Shown: positions 48,547-57,914, numbered from the stretch's first letter. The stretch is 64,000 nt of DNA from Nonomuraea coxensis DSM 45129 (GCF_019397265.1 NZ_CP068985.1:4196501-4260500); one strand, 5' to 3'. A program made the numbers and translations. The notes: a model not told the origin generated them from the sequence alone.

Positions 48547-50091
48547 TCAAGGCCGGTCGTCGTCGCCCGACGCCGCCAGCATGATGGTCATCGCCAGGCG
48601 CTGACGGGGGTCCTCCAGGTCCAGCGGGGTGAGCTCGTTCATCTTGCGCAGCCGGTTGCGGACCGTGTTGGGATGCACGTCGAGGCGCTCGGCGGTCCAC
48701 GCGAGGTCGCCCTGGCTCTCCAGCCAGGCCCGCAGCGTGGCGACGAACCGCGTGCCGTGCCGCGCGTCGTGCCGGCGCAGCGTGCCGACCGGCCCGCGCG
48801 CCGGGGTCCGGCCGCCGCGCGCGGCGGCGCGCAGCCGCAGCAGCAGGATCTCGTCCCAGGACTCGTCGTAGGCGGGCGGCGGCGCCCAGGGCCCGGCGCC
48901 CTCGTGCAGCGCCAGGCACTCGTCGGCCTCCTGGCGGCCCGCGGGCAGGTCCGTGACCTCGGCGGGCGCGCCGATCCCGGCCGCGACGCGGACCGGGGCG
49001 GGCAGCTCGGCCTGCAGGTCCTTGACCCACTGCCGGGCCGTCTCGGCCTCCTCTCCCGGCAGGAGGGTGTAGAGCGTGTCGCCGAGCAGCGCGCTGCGCC
49101 CTGGCCTGGACCAGCCGAAACCGGCCGTGGCCTGCTCGAAGGCGAGCAGCAGCGCCGCGTGGCGGTCGTCGGGGGTGAACGCGCGGACCGCGACCACCCG
49201 CATGGCGCGCGGCGCCAGGCCCAGCCGGCTGGCCGACGTCGCCGCGTCGGCGCCGCCCTCCAGCAGCCGGCCGACCAGGTCGGACTCCACCTGCCGCTCC
49301 AGGTCCGCGCTGGCGCGGGAGCGCAGCAGGTGCAGCGCGACCACCCGCGCGCCGTCGGCGAGGGCGCGCAGGCGCTCGCCGGTCAGCGGGGCGGCGCAGC
49401 TGACCCACACCGAGCCGAGCAGCTCGCGCCCGGCCCGCGCCGCCACCGCCATCCGCCCGGTCAGGCCCTGCTCGGCGTCGGCCGGGACGAACACCGGCTC
49501 GTCCGTGGCCGCCAGCCGGGCGAACACCCCGCGCCGCTGCAACCGCTCGCGCAGCCCATCGGGGACGCGCCGGCCGAGGATGGTCGCCAGCCGCGCCGGG
49601 TCGCCCGCCTGCTGGCTGCGGGAGTAGGCGAGCACCCGCGAGTGCCGGTCCTCGATGGTCACCGCCCCGCCGATCACGTCGGCGAGGCTGTCGGCGAGGG
49701 CGAACAGGTCCGTCGGGCCCCGCCCCGAGGCGGTCTCCCGGCTCTCCAGCACCAGCCCGTACACCACGCCGGCGAGCTGGCTCCACGACACGGCGGGGTC
49801 GGCCAGCAGCACCGCCACGCCGTGCCGGTCGCCGAGCGCGGCGGCGTCCTGCTCGGCGCCGCCCTCGGCGGGACGTACGAGGACCGCCGTGGCCTGCGCC
49901 GCCGCCGCCCACCGCACCGCCTCCGCGGGCGAGGACGCGCCGACGGCCAGCAGCACGTCGCCGGTGACGCCCCGGTCCGTGGCGTCCGGCATGGCGACGC
50001 TGCGCAGCACGGCCGAACGGGCCTCGGGACGGCCGCACAGCCGGACCCCGTACCCGCCGAGCACGTTGACCAGGCGGTCCAGCGTGATCAT
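48547..50091 (-). CDS. PucR-family transcriptional regulator
   Basis: A 514-residue regulator; ATG 50091 is preferred, with GGAGG five bases upstream. The N-terminal PucR-type domain covers ~20-150, a GGDEF-like/CdaR domain lies in the middle (~290-410), and the C-terminal HTH_30 domain (~445-505) has GDLAWTAERLDVHPNTVRNRL and the family ending. It is expected to activate amino acid or purine catabolic genes; dadA is immediately downstream. Confidence 0.9.
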   Translation of the reverse strand: MITLDRLVNVLGGYGVRLCGRPEARSAVLRSVAMPDATDRGVTGDVLLAVGASSPAEAVRWAAAAQATAVLVRPAEGGAEQDAAALGDRHGVAVLLADPAVSWSQLAGVVYGLVLESRETASGRGPTDLFALADSLADVIGGAVTIEDRHSRVLAYSRSQQAGDPARLATILGRRVPDGLRERLQRRGVFARLAATDEPVFVPADAEQGLTGRMAVAARAGRELLGSVWVSCAAPLTGERLRALADGARVVALHLLRSRASADLERQVESDLVGRLLEGGADAATSASRLGLAPRAMRVVAVRAFTPDDRHAALLLAFEQATAGFGWSRPGRSALLGDTLYTLLPGEEAETARQWVKDLQAELPAPVRVAAGIGAPAEVTDLPAGRQEADECLALHEGAGPWAPPPAYDESWDEILLLRLRAAARGGRTPARGPVGTLRRHDARHGTRFVATLRAWLESQGDLAWTAERLDVHPNTVRNRLRKMNELTPLDLEDPRQRLAMTIMLAASGDDDRP

Positions 50092-50132
50092 GATCACCTC
50101 CGATGGGTGGAAGGGGCCGGGGCCCCCGTACG

Positions 50133-50477
50133 TCAGGCCGCCTCGTGCCTGCGCTGGCAGTCGATGCAGGTGCGGGCCAGCGGGCGCACCTTGAGCCGTT
50201 CGAACGGGATGCCCTGCTCGCAGTGGGCGCAGCGGCCGTAGCTGCCGTCCGTCAGCCGGTCGAACGCCTGCGACAGCTCGGCGACGGCCCGCTCGGCGGC
50301 GGTGATGGAGGCCAGCAGCTCCTGCCAGGTGCCGTCGGCGCCGCTGCCGTCGCGTTCCTGCTCGCGCAGCGCCTCGAGCTGCCGCCTGCGCTGTTCGAGC
50401 TGCTCGTGCAGGTCCTCGCGGAGCGACTGGATCTGCACGCTGCTGAGGTGGGTCCCCGGGAGCACGTTCTCGATCAT
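50133..50477 (-). CDS. DksA/TraR-type C4 zinc-finger protein
   Basis: A 114-residue protein from the ATG at 50477 with GAAAGGA upstream. An N-terminal coiled coil (~10-70, Gln/Glu/Leu-rich) leads into CAHCEQGIPFERLKVRPLARTCIDC (near 81-105, given by position), the four-Cys zinc finger of DksA/TraR proteins. It likely binds RNA polymerase in the secondary channel. The acidic tip residues of classical DksA are not obvious. Confidence 0.87.
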   Translation of the reverse strand: MIENVLPGTHLSSVQIQSLREDLHEQLEQRRRQLEALREQERDGSGADGTWQELLASITAAERAVAELSQAFDRLTDGSYGRCAHCEQGIPFERLKVRPLARTCIDCQRRHEAA

Positions 50478-50518
50478 GGTGGGTCCTTTCTGCGATGACG
50501 TGTTCGTCGTCGTTGGGA

Positions 50519-51310
50519 TCAGTGGGCGGCGGGGGCGAGGCCCGTCGCCAGGGCCGGTTGCAGGCACAGCCGCATCAGGCCGCGGACGGTCGCGTACTGC
50601 GGCTGCGCCGCCACCTCGACCTGCAGCCGCAACGCGCCGCGCAGGCGGCGCAGCAGCAGCTCCTCGCGGGCGCCGCCGCCGGTCACCAGCAGGCCGCGGG
50701 CGCGTACGGCGGGCAGCCGGCGCACCAGGGCCGCCGTCATGTCGACGACGCCCTCCATCGCGTACGCCGCCAGCCCCGCCCCGGTGGTGGCGCTGAGCTG
50801 CAGCGCGGTGGCGTCCACGACGCCCCCCTCGCTGATGGCCACGGCCTCGACGATGCCCGCGCCGACGTCCAGCACCAGGCAGGGCCGGGGGTCGAGCACG
50901 TCCAGGCCGGCGCCGACGGCGGCCGCCAGCGGCTCCTCCACCAGCGTCACCTCGCAGCCGGCGGCCTCGGACACCGCGACGCGCACCGCCCTGCGGTCGC
51001 TCGGCGACGCCGCCAGCGGCACCCCGGCCAGCACCCGCGCCGGCGGGCGGCCGTCGTAGAGCCGGGTGTCCTGCACCACCAGGCGGACCAGCCGCAGGCA
51101 GGCGCCGGGGTCGGCCACCATGCCGTGGCGGAGCGGCCGTACCACGTCCGCCGAGCCCGAGCCGGACGGCAGCGCCACGACCGCCGACGCCCGGTCGGCG
51201 ATGGCGTGCCCGCCCGCGGCCAGCGAGCGGGTGCGCGCGGTGCCGAGGTCGAGCGCCAGGAAACGCCGCACCGCGCTCATCCCGGCGGGCGCTGAACTCA
51301 CAACAGGCAT
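50519..51310 (-). CDS. Actin/Hsp70-fold ATPase (MreB-like)
   Basis: A 263-residue protein of the actin/Hsp70 fold (starts at 51310 or 51280). Phosphate-1 loop FLALDLGTARTRS is followed by connecting segment EEPLAAAVGAGLDV (near residue 130) and phosphate-2 region LVLDVGAGIVEAV. The adenosine loop is near LLVTGGGAREELL. It is shorter than MreB (about 340 residues) and lacks some subdomain pieces. It may not polymerise. Function in this setting is unknown; it lies next to the DksA-type gene. Confidence 0.7.
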   Translation of the reverse strand: MPVVSSAPAGMSAVRRFLALDLGTARTRSLAAGGHAIADRASAVVALPSGSGSADVVRPLRHGMVADPGACLRLVRLVVQDTRLYDGRPPARVLAGVPLAASPSDRRAVRVAVSEAAGCEVTLVEEPLAAAVGAGLDVLDPRPCLVLDVGAGIVEAVAISEGGVVDATALQLSATTGAGLAAYAMEGVVDMTAALVRRLPAVRARGLLVTGGGAREELLLRRLRGALRLQVEVAAQPQYATVRGLMRLCLQPALATGLAPAAH

Positions 51311-51537
51311 GACGATGATCCGCTCCTGGACGAAGTCGGGGAAGGACGGCGGTCCGGCACAGGGGCCGGCCACCTGGGGGACGGACGGTCGCGAGGACGC
51401 CTCACGGGCGCGCGGCGACACGCCCGGCCGGCACCCGCCGCCTTCGCGGAACGGGCGTGGCACGGACGAGCGGGTGTGGACGCGCGGTCAGGCTCCGCGG
51501 CGTACGTGGCCGTGGAGCCCGTCGGGGAAGACGTCGG

Positions 51538-51933
51538 CTAGGCGGCCGGCGGGCTGCGCGAGCCCGCGGTGCGGTGCGCGAGCTGCTGCGGATCGCGGAC
51601 CGCGTCGGCGTCCGCGCCCGGAGCCGGCGACAGCGCCAGATGGGCGAGCGTGTCCTGGCTCGCGCCGCGCAGCGGCGGCCACAGCGACAGCACGTGGTGC
51701 TCGCACACGGTGTTGCCCTGCGGGGGCAGCCCCTCGGGGTCGGCGTCGAGACCGCCCACGCTCCAGACGGGAGCGGCGGCCGCGTGCGCGGCGGACGAAC
51801 CGCCCGCCCAGCCGAGGACGCCCGCGGGCAGCAGCGACAGGGCCACCAAGGACAGCACGACCAGGCCCATCACGCTGGTCAGCGCGATGGACCGTCGCGG
51901 TGCTCGCCGTGGTCCCCTCACAGGCCCGACCAT
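51538..51933 (-). CDS. Hypothetical small exported or membrane-anchored protein
   Basis: A 131-residue frame with a basic N-terminus (GPRRAPRRS), one long hydrophobic helix (~17-42) and a Pro/Ala-rich outer part with a single Cys in NTVCEHHVLS. I do not recognise a family. It is divergent from the small exported protein at 52046. The upstream 227 bp (51311-51537, on its 3' side) holds no gene that I can see. Confidence 0.5.
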   Translation of the reverse strand: MVGPVRGPRRAPRRSIALTSVMGLVVLSLVALSLLPAGVLGWAGGSSAAHAAAAPVWSVGGLDADPEGLPPQGNTVCEHHVLSLWPPLRGASQDTLAHLALSPAPGADADAVRDPQQLAHRTAGSRSPPAA

Positions 51934-52045
51934 AGCCCACGCCACAGGAAAATGACATTTCCCGCGGCGGCGGCTTGCGGGTACCGTGGCTCCCAATACC
52001 CCCATGCCGGTCCTTGACCCACCCGTGTCCGCGACAGGAGGAGAC

Positions 52046-52426
52046 GTGCGCAGCAGACTGTCCGCCGTCCTGCTCCTGTTGTCGGCCTTCCTTCTCGGCC
52101 CCGGGCCGGGCATCCACCCGCCCGCGTCCGCGGTGGCCGCCGCGGCGTCCGCCGGGTGGTGGTGGGGCAGCCCCGCCGCCCACGAGGGCCAGGACATGGC
52201 GCTGCTCCGGTCGCACCTGGCCCGCGGCGTGCCCGACCTGCTGCGGCCGCATCCGGCGCGCGGCGGCGTGGCCGTGTCGCCGCTGTGGCCGGCCGTGCTG
52301 CCGTCCGGCGAACAGCCCCGCCCGCGGTCGCGGCCCGTCGCCGCCGCCGCCGAGGCGCCCGTCCCCGAGCCGCGACCGGCCGGTCGCCGGGCTCCGGCAC
52401 GGGCGCCGCCCTCCACGACGCGCTGA
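52046..52426 (+). CDS. Hypothetical small secreted protein upstream of secDF
   Basis: A 126-residue frame from the GTG at 52046, which has AGGAGGAG just upstream; a start at 51986 lacks one. It has a signal peptide (RSRLSAVLLLLSAFLLG) and a Pro/Arg-rich, likely disordered, C-terminal half. It ends 41 bp before secDF and could be cotranscribed with it. No family recognised. Confidence 0.55.
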   Translation: MRSRLSAVLLLLSAFLLGPGPGIHPPASAVAAAASAGWWWGSPAAHEGQDMALLRSHLARGVPDLLRPHPARGGVAVSPLWPAVLPSGEQPRPRSRPVAAAAEAPVPEPRPAGRRAPARAPPSTTR

Positions 52427-52467
52427 CGTCCTTTTCTCTCTTTTCTTCGACAGCCCGTGGAGGCTTC

Positions 52468-54735
52468 ATGTCACGCGCGCCGGTCTGGCGCGCGGTGGCG
52501 GCGCTCGTTCTCGTCGTCACCGCCTCACTACTCACCGTGATGAACACGCCACGCCTCGGCCTCGACCTGCGTGGCGGCACCCAGCTCGTCTTCGAGACCC
52601 AGGACTCGCCCACGGCCAAGGCCGACGGCGAGTCCACCGACCGCGCCCTCGACGTGCTGCGCCGGCGTGCCGACGCGCTCGGCGTGGTCGACCCGACCCT
52701 GCTGCGCTCCGGCGAGCGGCGCATCATCGTCGAACTGCCCGGCGTGCTCGACCCGCGCCAGGCCGCCGCCGTCATCGGCAAGACCGCCCAGCTCGCCTTC
52801 CACTCCGTGGCGGGGGAGGCCGGCGAGCCCGCCCCGCACACCGGCGAGGCCGGGCCGGTCCTGGCCGACGAGTCGGGGCAGCGCCTGCGGCTCGGCCCCG
52901 CCGTGATCACCGGCGACGGCGTCACCGACGCCGAGGCCCGCAACGACCCGCAGCAGGGGCCGGGCTGGTTCGTCACCGTCGACTTCCGCGACGCCGACGC
53001 CTGGCAGAAGCTCACCGGCGACGCCGCCTGCCACGCCCCGGGCGACCCCCGGAGGCGCGTCGCCATCGTCCTGGACAACGAGGTCATCTCCTCGCCGCAG
53101 GTCGACACGGGGATCGCCTGCCGGGCCGGCATCCCGGGCGGAACCACCCAGATCACCGGCTCCTTCACCTTCCAGGAGGCCACCGACCTCGCTGTGCTGA
53201 TCAAGGGCGGCGCCCTGCCCGTCCCGCTCACCATGATCGAGCAGCGGACCGTCGGCCCCACCCTCGGCGCCCAGGCCATCGAGGCCAGCGCCAAGGCGGG
53301 CATCGCCGGCGTGCTGCTCACCGCGCTGTTCATCGTCGTCATGTACCGGCTGTCGGGGCTGATGGCGACGATCGCGCTGGCCGCGTACGGGCTGCTGTCC
53401 TACGCCGCCCTGGTCGCCATGGGGGCGACGCTCACGCTGCCGGGACTGGCCGGGTTCGTCCTGGCGATCGGCATGGCGGTCGACGCCAACGTGCTCGTCT
53501 TCGAACGGGCCCGCGAGGAGTACGCCCGCTCGCCACGCCGTGGCCTGCGGCACGCGCTCGACCGGGGCTTCAAGGGCGCGTGGAGCGCCATCGCCGACTC
53601 CAACGTCACCACGCTGCTGGCCGCCGGGCTGCTGTTCTGGCTGGCCTCCGGGCCGGTGCGCGGCTTCGGCGTCACGCTGGCGATCGGCGTCCTGGCCTCG
53701 CTCGCCTCGGCCATGCTCATCACCCGCGTCCTCACCCACCTGCTCGTCGCCCGGTCCGGCCCGAGGCTGGCCCGGCTGTCCGGCCTGACCACGCAGGGCC
53801 GGGTCAGGACGTGGATCACGCGCCGCAACCCGTCCCTGATGGGAGCCGGGCGGCGCTGGCTCGCGGGAGCCGCGCTCCTGCTCGCCGCGGCCGTGGCCGG
53901 GCTGATCGCGCACGGGCTGAACTTCGGCATCGAGTTCACCGGCGGCCGGATGGTCGAGTTCACCACCACCCAGGCGGTGGACGCCGACGCGGCCCGGCAG
54001 GCGGTGGCCGGGGCCGGGCACCCGGGAGCGAGCGTGACCGTCTCCGACGACGCCGTGTCGATCCGGGCCGGCCAGGTCAGCGCCGACGACGTCGTCGCCA
54101 TCGAGCAGGCGCTGGAGTCCCGCTTCGGCGAGGTGACCAAGCAACGGGACGAGCTCATCGGCCCCAGCCTGGGCGAGGAGCTGCGCCGCAACGCCTTCAT
54201 CGCGCTCGCCGTGGCGCTGGCGGCCCAGCTGCTCTACCTGGCCTTCAGGTTCCGCTGGACGTTCGGCGCCGCCGCGGTGCTGGCCCTCGTCGTGGACACC
54301 CTCGCCGTGCTCGGCCTGTTCGCCTGGCTCGGCAAGCCCATCGACGGGGTGTTCCTGGCGGCCATGCTGACCATCATCGGATACTCGATCAACGACAAGG
54401 TGGTGGTCTTCGACCGGGTCCGGGAACTGTGGCAGGGCAAGCGGCAGTCCCGCTTCGCCGGCATCGTCAACTCGGCGATCCTGCAGACCGTGCCGCGTAC
54501 CGTCAACACCGGGCTCGGCGCGTTGTTCATCCTCGCCGCGCTGGCCTTCTTCGGCGGCGACACTCTGCGGGACTTCGCCATCGCGCTCATCGTGGGCATC
54601 GTGGTCGGGACGGCGTCCTCGTCCCTGGTGGCCGGGCCGCTCGCGATCGAGTTCGAACGCTTCAGCAAGCAGCCCCCGCCCCAGCCGCCCGCGCCGCGCA
54701 CCCGCCGGCGCGAGGGCACGGGCGCGGTGCTGTAG
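52468..54735 (+). CDS. secDF: SecD-SecF single-chain protein translocase subunit
   Basis: A 755-residue RND-family protein with SecD (~1-440) and SecF (~455-750) in one chain. SecD has the hallmark LGLDLRGGTQLVF near residue 31, DNEVISSPQV near 203 and VDANVLVFERAREE in helix 4. SecF has FGIEFTGGRMVEF near 490 and INDKVVVFDRVRE near 645. The SecD periplasmic part is short. It uses the proton gradient to complete protein export. Most actinobacteria keep separate secD and secF beside yajC and ruvB; a fused copy beside two small exported proteins looks accessory. ATG 52468 has GTGGAGG upstream. Confidence 0.9.
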   Translation: MSRAPVWRAVAALVLVVTASLLTVMNTPRLGLDLRGGTQLVFETQDSPTAKADGESTDRALDVLRRRADALGVVDPTLLRSGERRIIVELPGVLDPRQAAAVIGKTAQLAFHSVAGEAGEPAPHTGEAGPVLADESGQRLRLGPAVITGDGVTDAEARNDPQQGPGWFVTVDFRDADAWQKLTGDAACHAPGDPRRRVAIVLDNEVISSPQVDTGIACRAGIPGGTTQITGSFTFQEATDLAVLIKGGALPVPLTMIEQRTVGPTLGAQAIEASAKAGIAGVLLTALFIVVMYRLSGLMATIALAAYGLLSYAALVAMGATLTLPGLAGFVLAIGMAVDANVLVFERAREEYARSPRRGLRHALDRGFKGAWSAIADSNVTTLLAAGLLFWLASGPVRGFGVTLAIGVLASLASAMLITRVLTHLLVARSGPRLARLSGLTTQGRVRTWITRRNPSLMGAGRRWLAGAALLLAAAVAGLIAHGLNFGIEFTGGRMVEFTTTQAVDADAARQAVAGAGHPGASVTVSDDAVSIRAGQVSADDVVAIEQALESRFGEVTKQRDELIGPSLGEELRRNAFIALAVALAAQLLYLAFRFRWTFGAAAVLALVVDTLAVLGLFAWLGKPIDGVFLAAMLTIIGYSINDKVVVFDRVRELWQGKRQSRFAGIVNSAILQTVPRTVNTGLGALFILAALAFFGGDTLRDFAIALIVGIVVGTASSSLVAGPLAIEFERFSKQPPPQPPAPRTRRREGTGAVL

Positions 54736-54758
54736 CGGTCCCGTAGCGGCCGGTGGCC

Positions 54759-54793
54759 GGAGGCCGCGCCGTCCCCGTGGCGGCGCGGCTTCC
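54759..54793. terminator. Hairpin between convergent secDF and quinone-reductase genes
   Basis: Arms 54759-54771 and 54781-54793 pair over 13 positions with one G-U wobble around a 9-nt loop, within the 113-bp convergent gap. Confidence 0.6.
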
Positions 54794-54848
54794 GCCTTTC
54801 CGGCGGCCGGCCTGCGGCTACGCGGGCCTGCCCCTCCTGAAGGCCGGG

Positions 54849-55778
54849 CTATCCGCCCTCGGCGACCCGGATGATCGTCCGGCCGCCGCCGCCGCCGCGC
54901 CGCGCGGGCGCGAAGGCGTCGGGCGCCTCCTCCAGAGGGCGTACGGCTCCGACGGCCAGGCTGAGCCGCCCGTCCCGGACCCGCTGGGCCAGGTCCGCGA
55001 GCCGCGCGCGGTCGGGCTCGACGACGAAGAAGATCGCCTGGCCGTCCTCCGGCCGGACCGTGGGCGGGCGGGCGATCGTGACGAGCGTGCCGCCGGGACG
55101 CACCAGCGCGGCCGAACGGTCCAGCACGTCACCGCCGATGACGTCGAACACCACGTCCGCCGGTCCGGCCTCGTCCAGGGAGCCGTCGTCCAGGTTCACG
55201 AAGGCGTGGGCGCCGAGCCGGCGGACGAGGTCCGCGTCGCCGGCCCTGCCGGTGCCGACCACCCGTGCGCCCGCCTCGCGCGCGAGCTGCACCGCGACGG
55301 AGCCGACCGCGCCCCCGGCGCCGTGGACGACGACGGTCTGGCCCGCGGCCAGGCGCGCGTGCTCGAACAGCCCCTGCCAGGCGGTCAGCCCTGAGATCGG
55401 CAGCGCGGCGCCCACGGTGTGGTCGATGTCCGCCGGCAGCGGCGCGAGGTTGCGGGCCTCCACGGCGACGTACTCGGCCAGGGAGCCGTTGCGCGCCCAG
55501 TCGGTCAGCCCGAACACGCGCTGGCCGGCCGACAGCCCCGTCGTGCCGTAGCCGAGCTCGGCGACGACGCCGGACACGTCGTGCCCCGGGACGCTCGGCG
55601 TGCGGTCGCGGCCCGCCCGGTCCGACCACGTCGCCGGCCAGTCGAGCTCGCCGCGGGTGAAGCCGGCGGCGTGCACGCGGACGACGACGTCGTTCTCGGC
55701 GGCGTGCGGATAGGGCTCCTCCGTGAGACGGAGCCCCGCCAGGCCGGCCGAGTGGTCCCGGACGGTGACGGCTCGCAT
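54849..55778 (-). CDS. Zinc-independent quinone reductase-type alcohol dehydrogenase (MDR family)
   Basis: A 309-residue medium-chain dehydrogenase/reductase. The N-terminal GroES-like domain has PGHDVSGVVAELG near residue 65. The Rossmann domain has VVVHGAGGAVGSVAVQLA near 148-165 (given by position). The structural Cys cluster and catalytic zinc ligands are absent, as in NADPH quinone/enone reductases. ATG 55778 has AGGGAGGACC upstream. The substrate is unknown. Confidence 0.86.
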   Translation of the reverse strand: MRAVTVRDHSAGLAGLRLTEEPYPHAAENDVVVRVHAAGFTRGELDWPATWSDRAGRDRTPSVPGHDVSGVVAELGYGTTGLSAGQRVFGLTDWARNGSLAEYVAVEARNLAPLPADIDHTVGAALPISGLTAWQGLFEHARLAAGQTVVVHGAGGAVGSVAVQLAREAGARVVGTGRAGDADLVRRLGAHAFVNLDDGSLDEAGPADVVFDVIGGDVLDRSAALVRPGGTLVTIARPPTVRPEDGQAIFFVVEPDRARLADLAQRVRDGRLSLAVGAVRPLEEAPDAFAPARRGGGGGRTIIRVAEGG

Positions 55779-55853
55779 GGTCCTCCCTCGGGCGGCGCGG
55801 CTGGACTCTCCCCCCGTGGGAGCCCTCAAGCTACCGCTGAGCTGAGGAGAGAC

Positions 55854-56843
55854 ATGACCATCCTGCGGGACATCGAAACCCGTGGCACGCACCACTGCGA
55901 GACGACGACGCTCGGGGTGCTGCTGCGGCACGAAGGACTCGACCTGAGCGAGCCGATGCTGTTCGGGCTGGGCTCCGGGCTGTCCTTCCTCTACTGGGAC
56001 GGCAAGGGCATGCCGTTCCCTTTCCTGGCGGGCCGGGTGAGACCGTTCGAACTCACCAGGAACCTGGCCGCCAGGCTGGGGCTGGTTCTGGAGGTCAAGG
56101 AGACGACCTCGGCGCGCAAGGCATGGGAGAACGCGGCGGGCGCCGTCGACGCGGGCCGGCCGGTCGGGCTCCAGCTCGACTCCTACCATCTGGACTACTT
56201 CCGGACGAAGGTGCACTTCGGCGGTCACGTCGTCGCCATGTACGGCTACGACGAGCACGACGTCCATCTGGTGGACACCGGCCCGCAGGGGGGCGCGGTG
56301 CGTACCAGCAGGGAGAGCCTGGCGAGGGCGCGGGCCGAACGCGGCCCGATGACCGCCAGGAACCGCTCCTTCACCCTCGCCCTGCCGCCGCGTCCGCCGC
56401 GCTGGCAGGACCAGATCCTCCCCGCCGTCAGGCAGTGCGCGGACGCCTTCCTCGCCGCCCCCATCGCGAACCTCGGCCACCGCGGCATCGCCAAGGCCGC
56501 GGAGCGGCTGCCGGGCTGGCCGCGGCGCGCCGCCGACCCGCGCCAGGACCTGCCACGGGCCGCCCTGCTCATGGAGGAGGCCGGCACCGGCGGGGCACTG
56601 TTCCGCGCTCTCTACCGCGACTTCCTGGGCGAGTGCGTCCCGCTGGTCGACGACGACCGCCTCCGCACCGGCCACGAGCTGTACGCCGCGGCGGCCGGCC
56701 TGTGGACGGACGTGGCCGGCCTGATCACCAAGGCGGGGGAGAGCGGCGACGCCGGCCCCCTGGAGCGGGCCGCCGCCCTCCTGCGCGACCTCGCCCGCAT
56801 CGAGCACGCCGCCATGACAGCACTGTCGCAGGCCGGCCGCTGA
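55854..56843 (+). CDS. BtrH-like N-terminal domain protein (DUF4872 type)
   Basis: A 329-residue protein of the butirosin BtrH N-terminal/DUF4872 type. The papain-like fold contains Cys15 in THHCETT, the helical LFGLGSGLSFLYW segment, and a His/Asp pair in GGHVVAMYGYDEHDVHLVDT near residues 123-142. The C-terminal part (~180-329) is helical. Relatives are acyl-ACP transferases in aminoglycoside acylation or have unknown roles. It is divergent from the quinone reductase-type gene, with GAGGAGAGAC upstream of the ATG. No acyl-carrier gene is nearby. Confidence 0.78.
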   Translation: MTILRDIETRGTHHCETTTLGVLLRHEGLDLSEPMLFGLGSGLSFLYWDGKGMPFPFLAGRVRPFELTRNLAARLGLVLEVKETTSARKAWENAAGAVDAGRPVGLQLDSYHLDYFRTKVHFGGHVVAMYGYDEHDVHLVDTGPQGGAVRTSRESLARARAERGPMTARNRSFTLALPPRPPRWQDQILPAVRQCADAFLAAPIANLGHRGIAKAAERLPGWPRRAADPRQDLPRAALLMEEAGTGGALFRALYRDFLGECVPLVDDDRLRTGHELYAAAAGLWTDVAGLITKAGESGDAGPLERAAALLRDLARIEHAAMTALSQAGR

Positions 56844-56854
56844 CCCGGCCGCCG

Positions 56855-56900
56855 CCCAGCCCCGGCGATGCCGCCGCAGGGCCCCGGAGACGGGGCTGGG
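56855..56900 (+). terminator. Inverted repeat after the BtrH-like gene
   Basis: CCCAGCCCCG (56855-56864) pairs perfectly with 56891-56900; the 26-nt loop is itself GC-rich. It lies 11 bp after the stop. Confidence 0.5.
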
Positions 56901-56982
56901 AGGGAGGGGCGCGGTCACGAGGCCCATCCTCGGGAGAGGTGGATCATCCCGTCGTCCACCGCGCCCCTATGATGATCCGCCT

Positions 56983-57522
56983 ATGAGGTCAAAAGTCGCG
57001 TTGATCGCGCTCTTGCTGCTGACAGGATGTACGGCGGACGACCCGGACTGGCTGGTCAAGGACCCGGGCCGCTGGCCGCTGGCGGCGCTGCCGGCCGCGG
57101 CCTCCAGGTCGGGGGTGCCGGACGGGGCGGAGAAGGTGCTGGCGCGGATCCAGGCCGGGAAGCACGACCTGGTCCCGTGGATCCACAGCAAGGGCGTGTG
57201 CGGGCTCGCCGACCAGGGGACCGCCGGCGCCGCCTTCAACATGAGCCAGGACCTGACGAGGTCCGAGGGGAACGTCATGACCACCGAGGAGGGTTTCGCG
57301 GGAGCCGAGGAACCCATGACGGGGACGGCCTCGGAGGGCACGGTGACGCTGTGGTGCACGCCCACCCGGATGTTCGTCACCGTCGAGGACGGGGACCTCG
57401 GGGAGGTGCGTCTCTTCGGAAGCGCGGCGGCCAAGCAGACGAAGGAGCGGCTGACGGTCGTGGTGGGCGCGCCGGAGGCGGTCAAGCAGTCGCTTCCCGA
57501 CGCGACCGTGATCGGCCGTTAG
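56983..57522 (+). CDS. Hypothetical lipoprotein
   Basis: A 179-residue protein with a short signal peptide and lipobox LLTGC (Cys16). The mature part has two further Cys residues (near 72 and 125) that could form a disulfide. No family recognised. It stands alone, between the BtrH-like gene and a gene remnant. Confidence 0.7.
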   Translation: MRSKVALIALLLLTGCTADDPDWLVKDPGRWPLAALPAAASRSGVPDGAEKVLARIQAGKHDLVPWIHSKGVCGLADQGTAGAAFNMSQDLTRSEGNVMTTEEGFAGAEEPMTGTASEGTVTLWCTPTRMFVTVEDGDLGEVRLFGSAAAKQTKERLTVVVGAPEAVKQSLPDATVIGR

Positions 57523-57631
57523 CCGCGTCGCGGCAGGTGAGCGCCGGTGGCCGCCCGGCCGCCGGTCCGCTTCGACAGATGCTCAACACATCGCGACGCC
57601 CGTCCGCCTGAAGGCCGCGCGCCTCAGCGCG

Positions 57632-57829
57632 ATGGTGGAACGACGGGGCAAGGACCGGGAGGTCTTCGGGAAGACGTTCCGTGAGAAGCGCGCCTCCACC
57701 GCCGTCTCCTACGACATCATCCCCGGCGTCAAGGTGCCGGCGGGGAGGAGGCTCTATTTCGCCGTCGACTCCACGTTCGTGAAGAAGGGCGCGACCATGC
57801 GCTGCGCGGGGCGTACCGCCGCTGTCTGA
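57632..57829 (+). pseudogene. Remnant of an unrecognised gene (C-terminal piece)
   Basis: A 65-codon frame from an ATG at 57632. The coding-like character (Lys/Arg/Val-rich, KTFREKRASTAVSYDIIPGV then GRRLYFAVDSTFVKKG) extends upstream of that ATG to about 57,575 in the same frame with no start codon. It looks like the C-terminal part of a longer protein that lost its N-terminus. No family recognised. Confidence 0.45.
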
Positions 57830-57893
57830 CGCTCGCTGTCGTACTGGCCTCGTGGCAATCCCGGCAAATCATGCTCCAATGGACAATTGCGGG

Positions 57894-57914
57894 TCGCCGT
57901 GGACCTCACGGCGA
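57894..57914. promoter_or_regulatory. Inverted repeat upstream of the AfsR-like gene
   Basis: TCGCCGTG (57894-57901) and CACGGCGA (57907-57914) flank GACCT, 42 bp before the start codon. It lies in the only region able to hold the promoter (57830-57955) and may be an operator. Confidence 0.45.

Noticed and set aside
51311..51537. Possible gene in the 227-bp gap
   Set aside because: No frame with a start, ribosome-binding site and coding-like composition could be supported.
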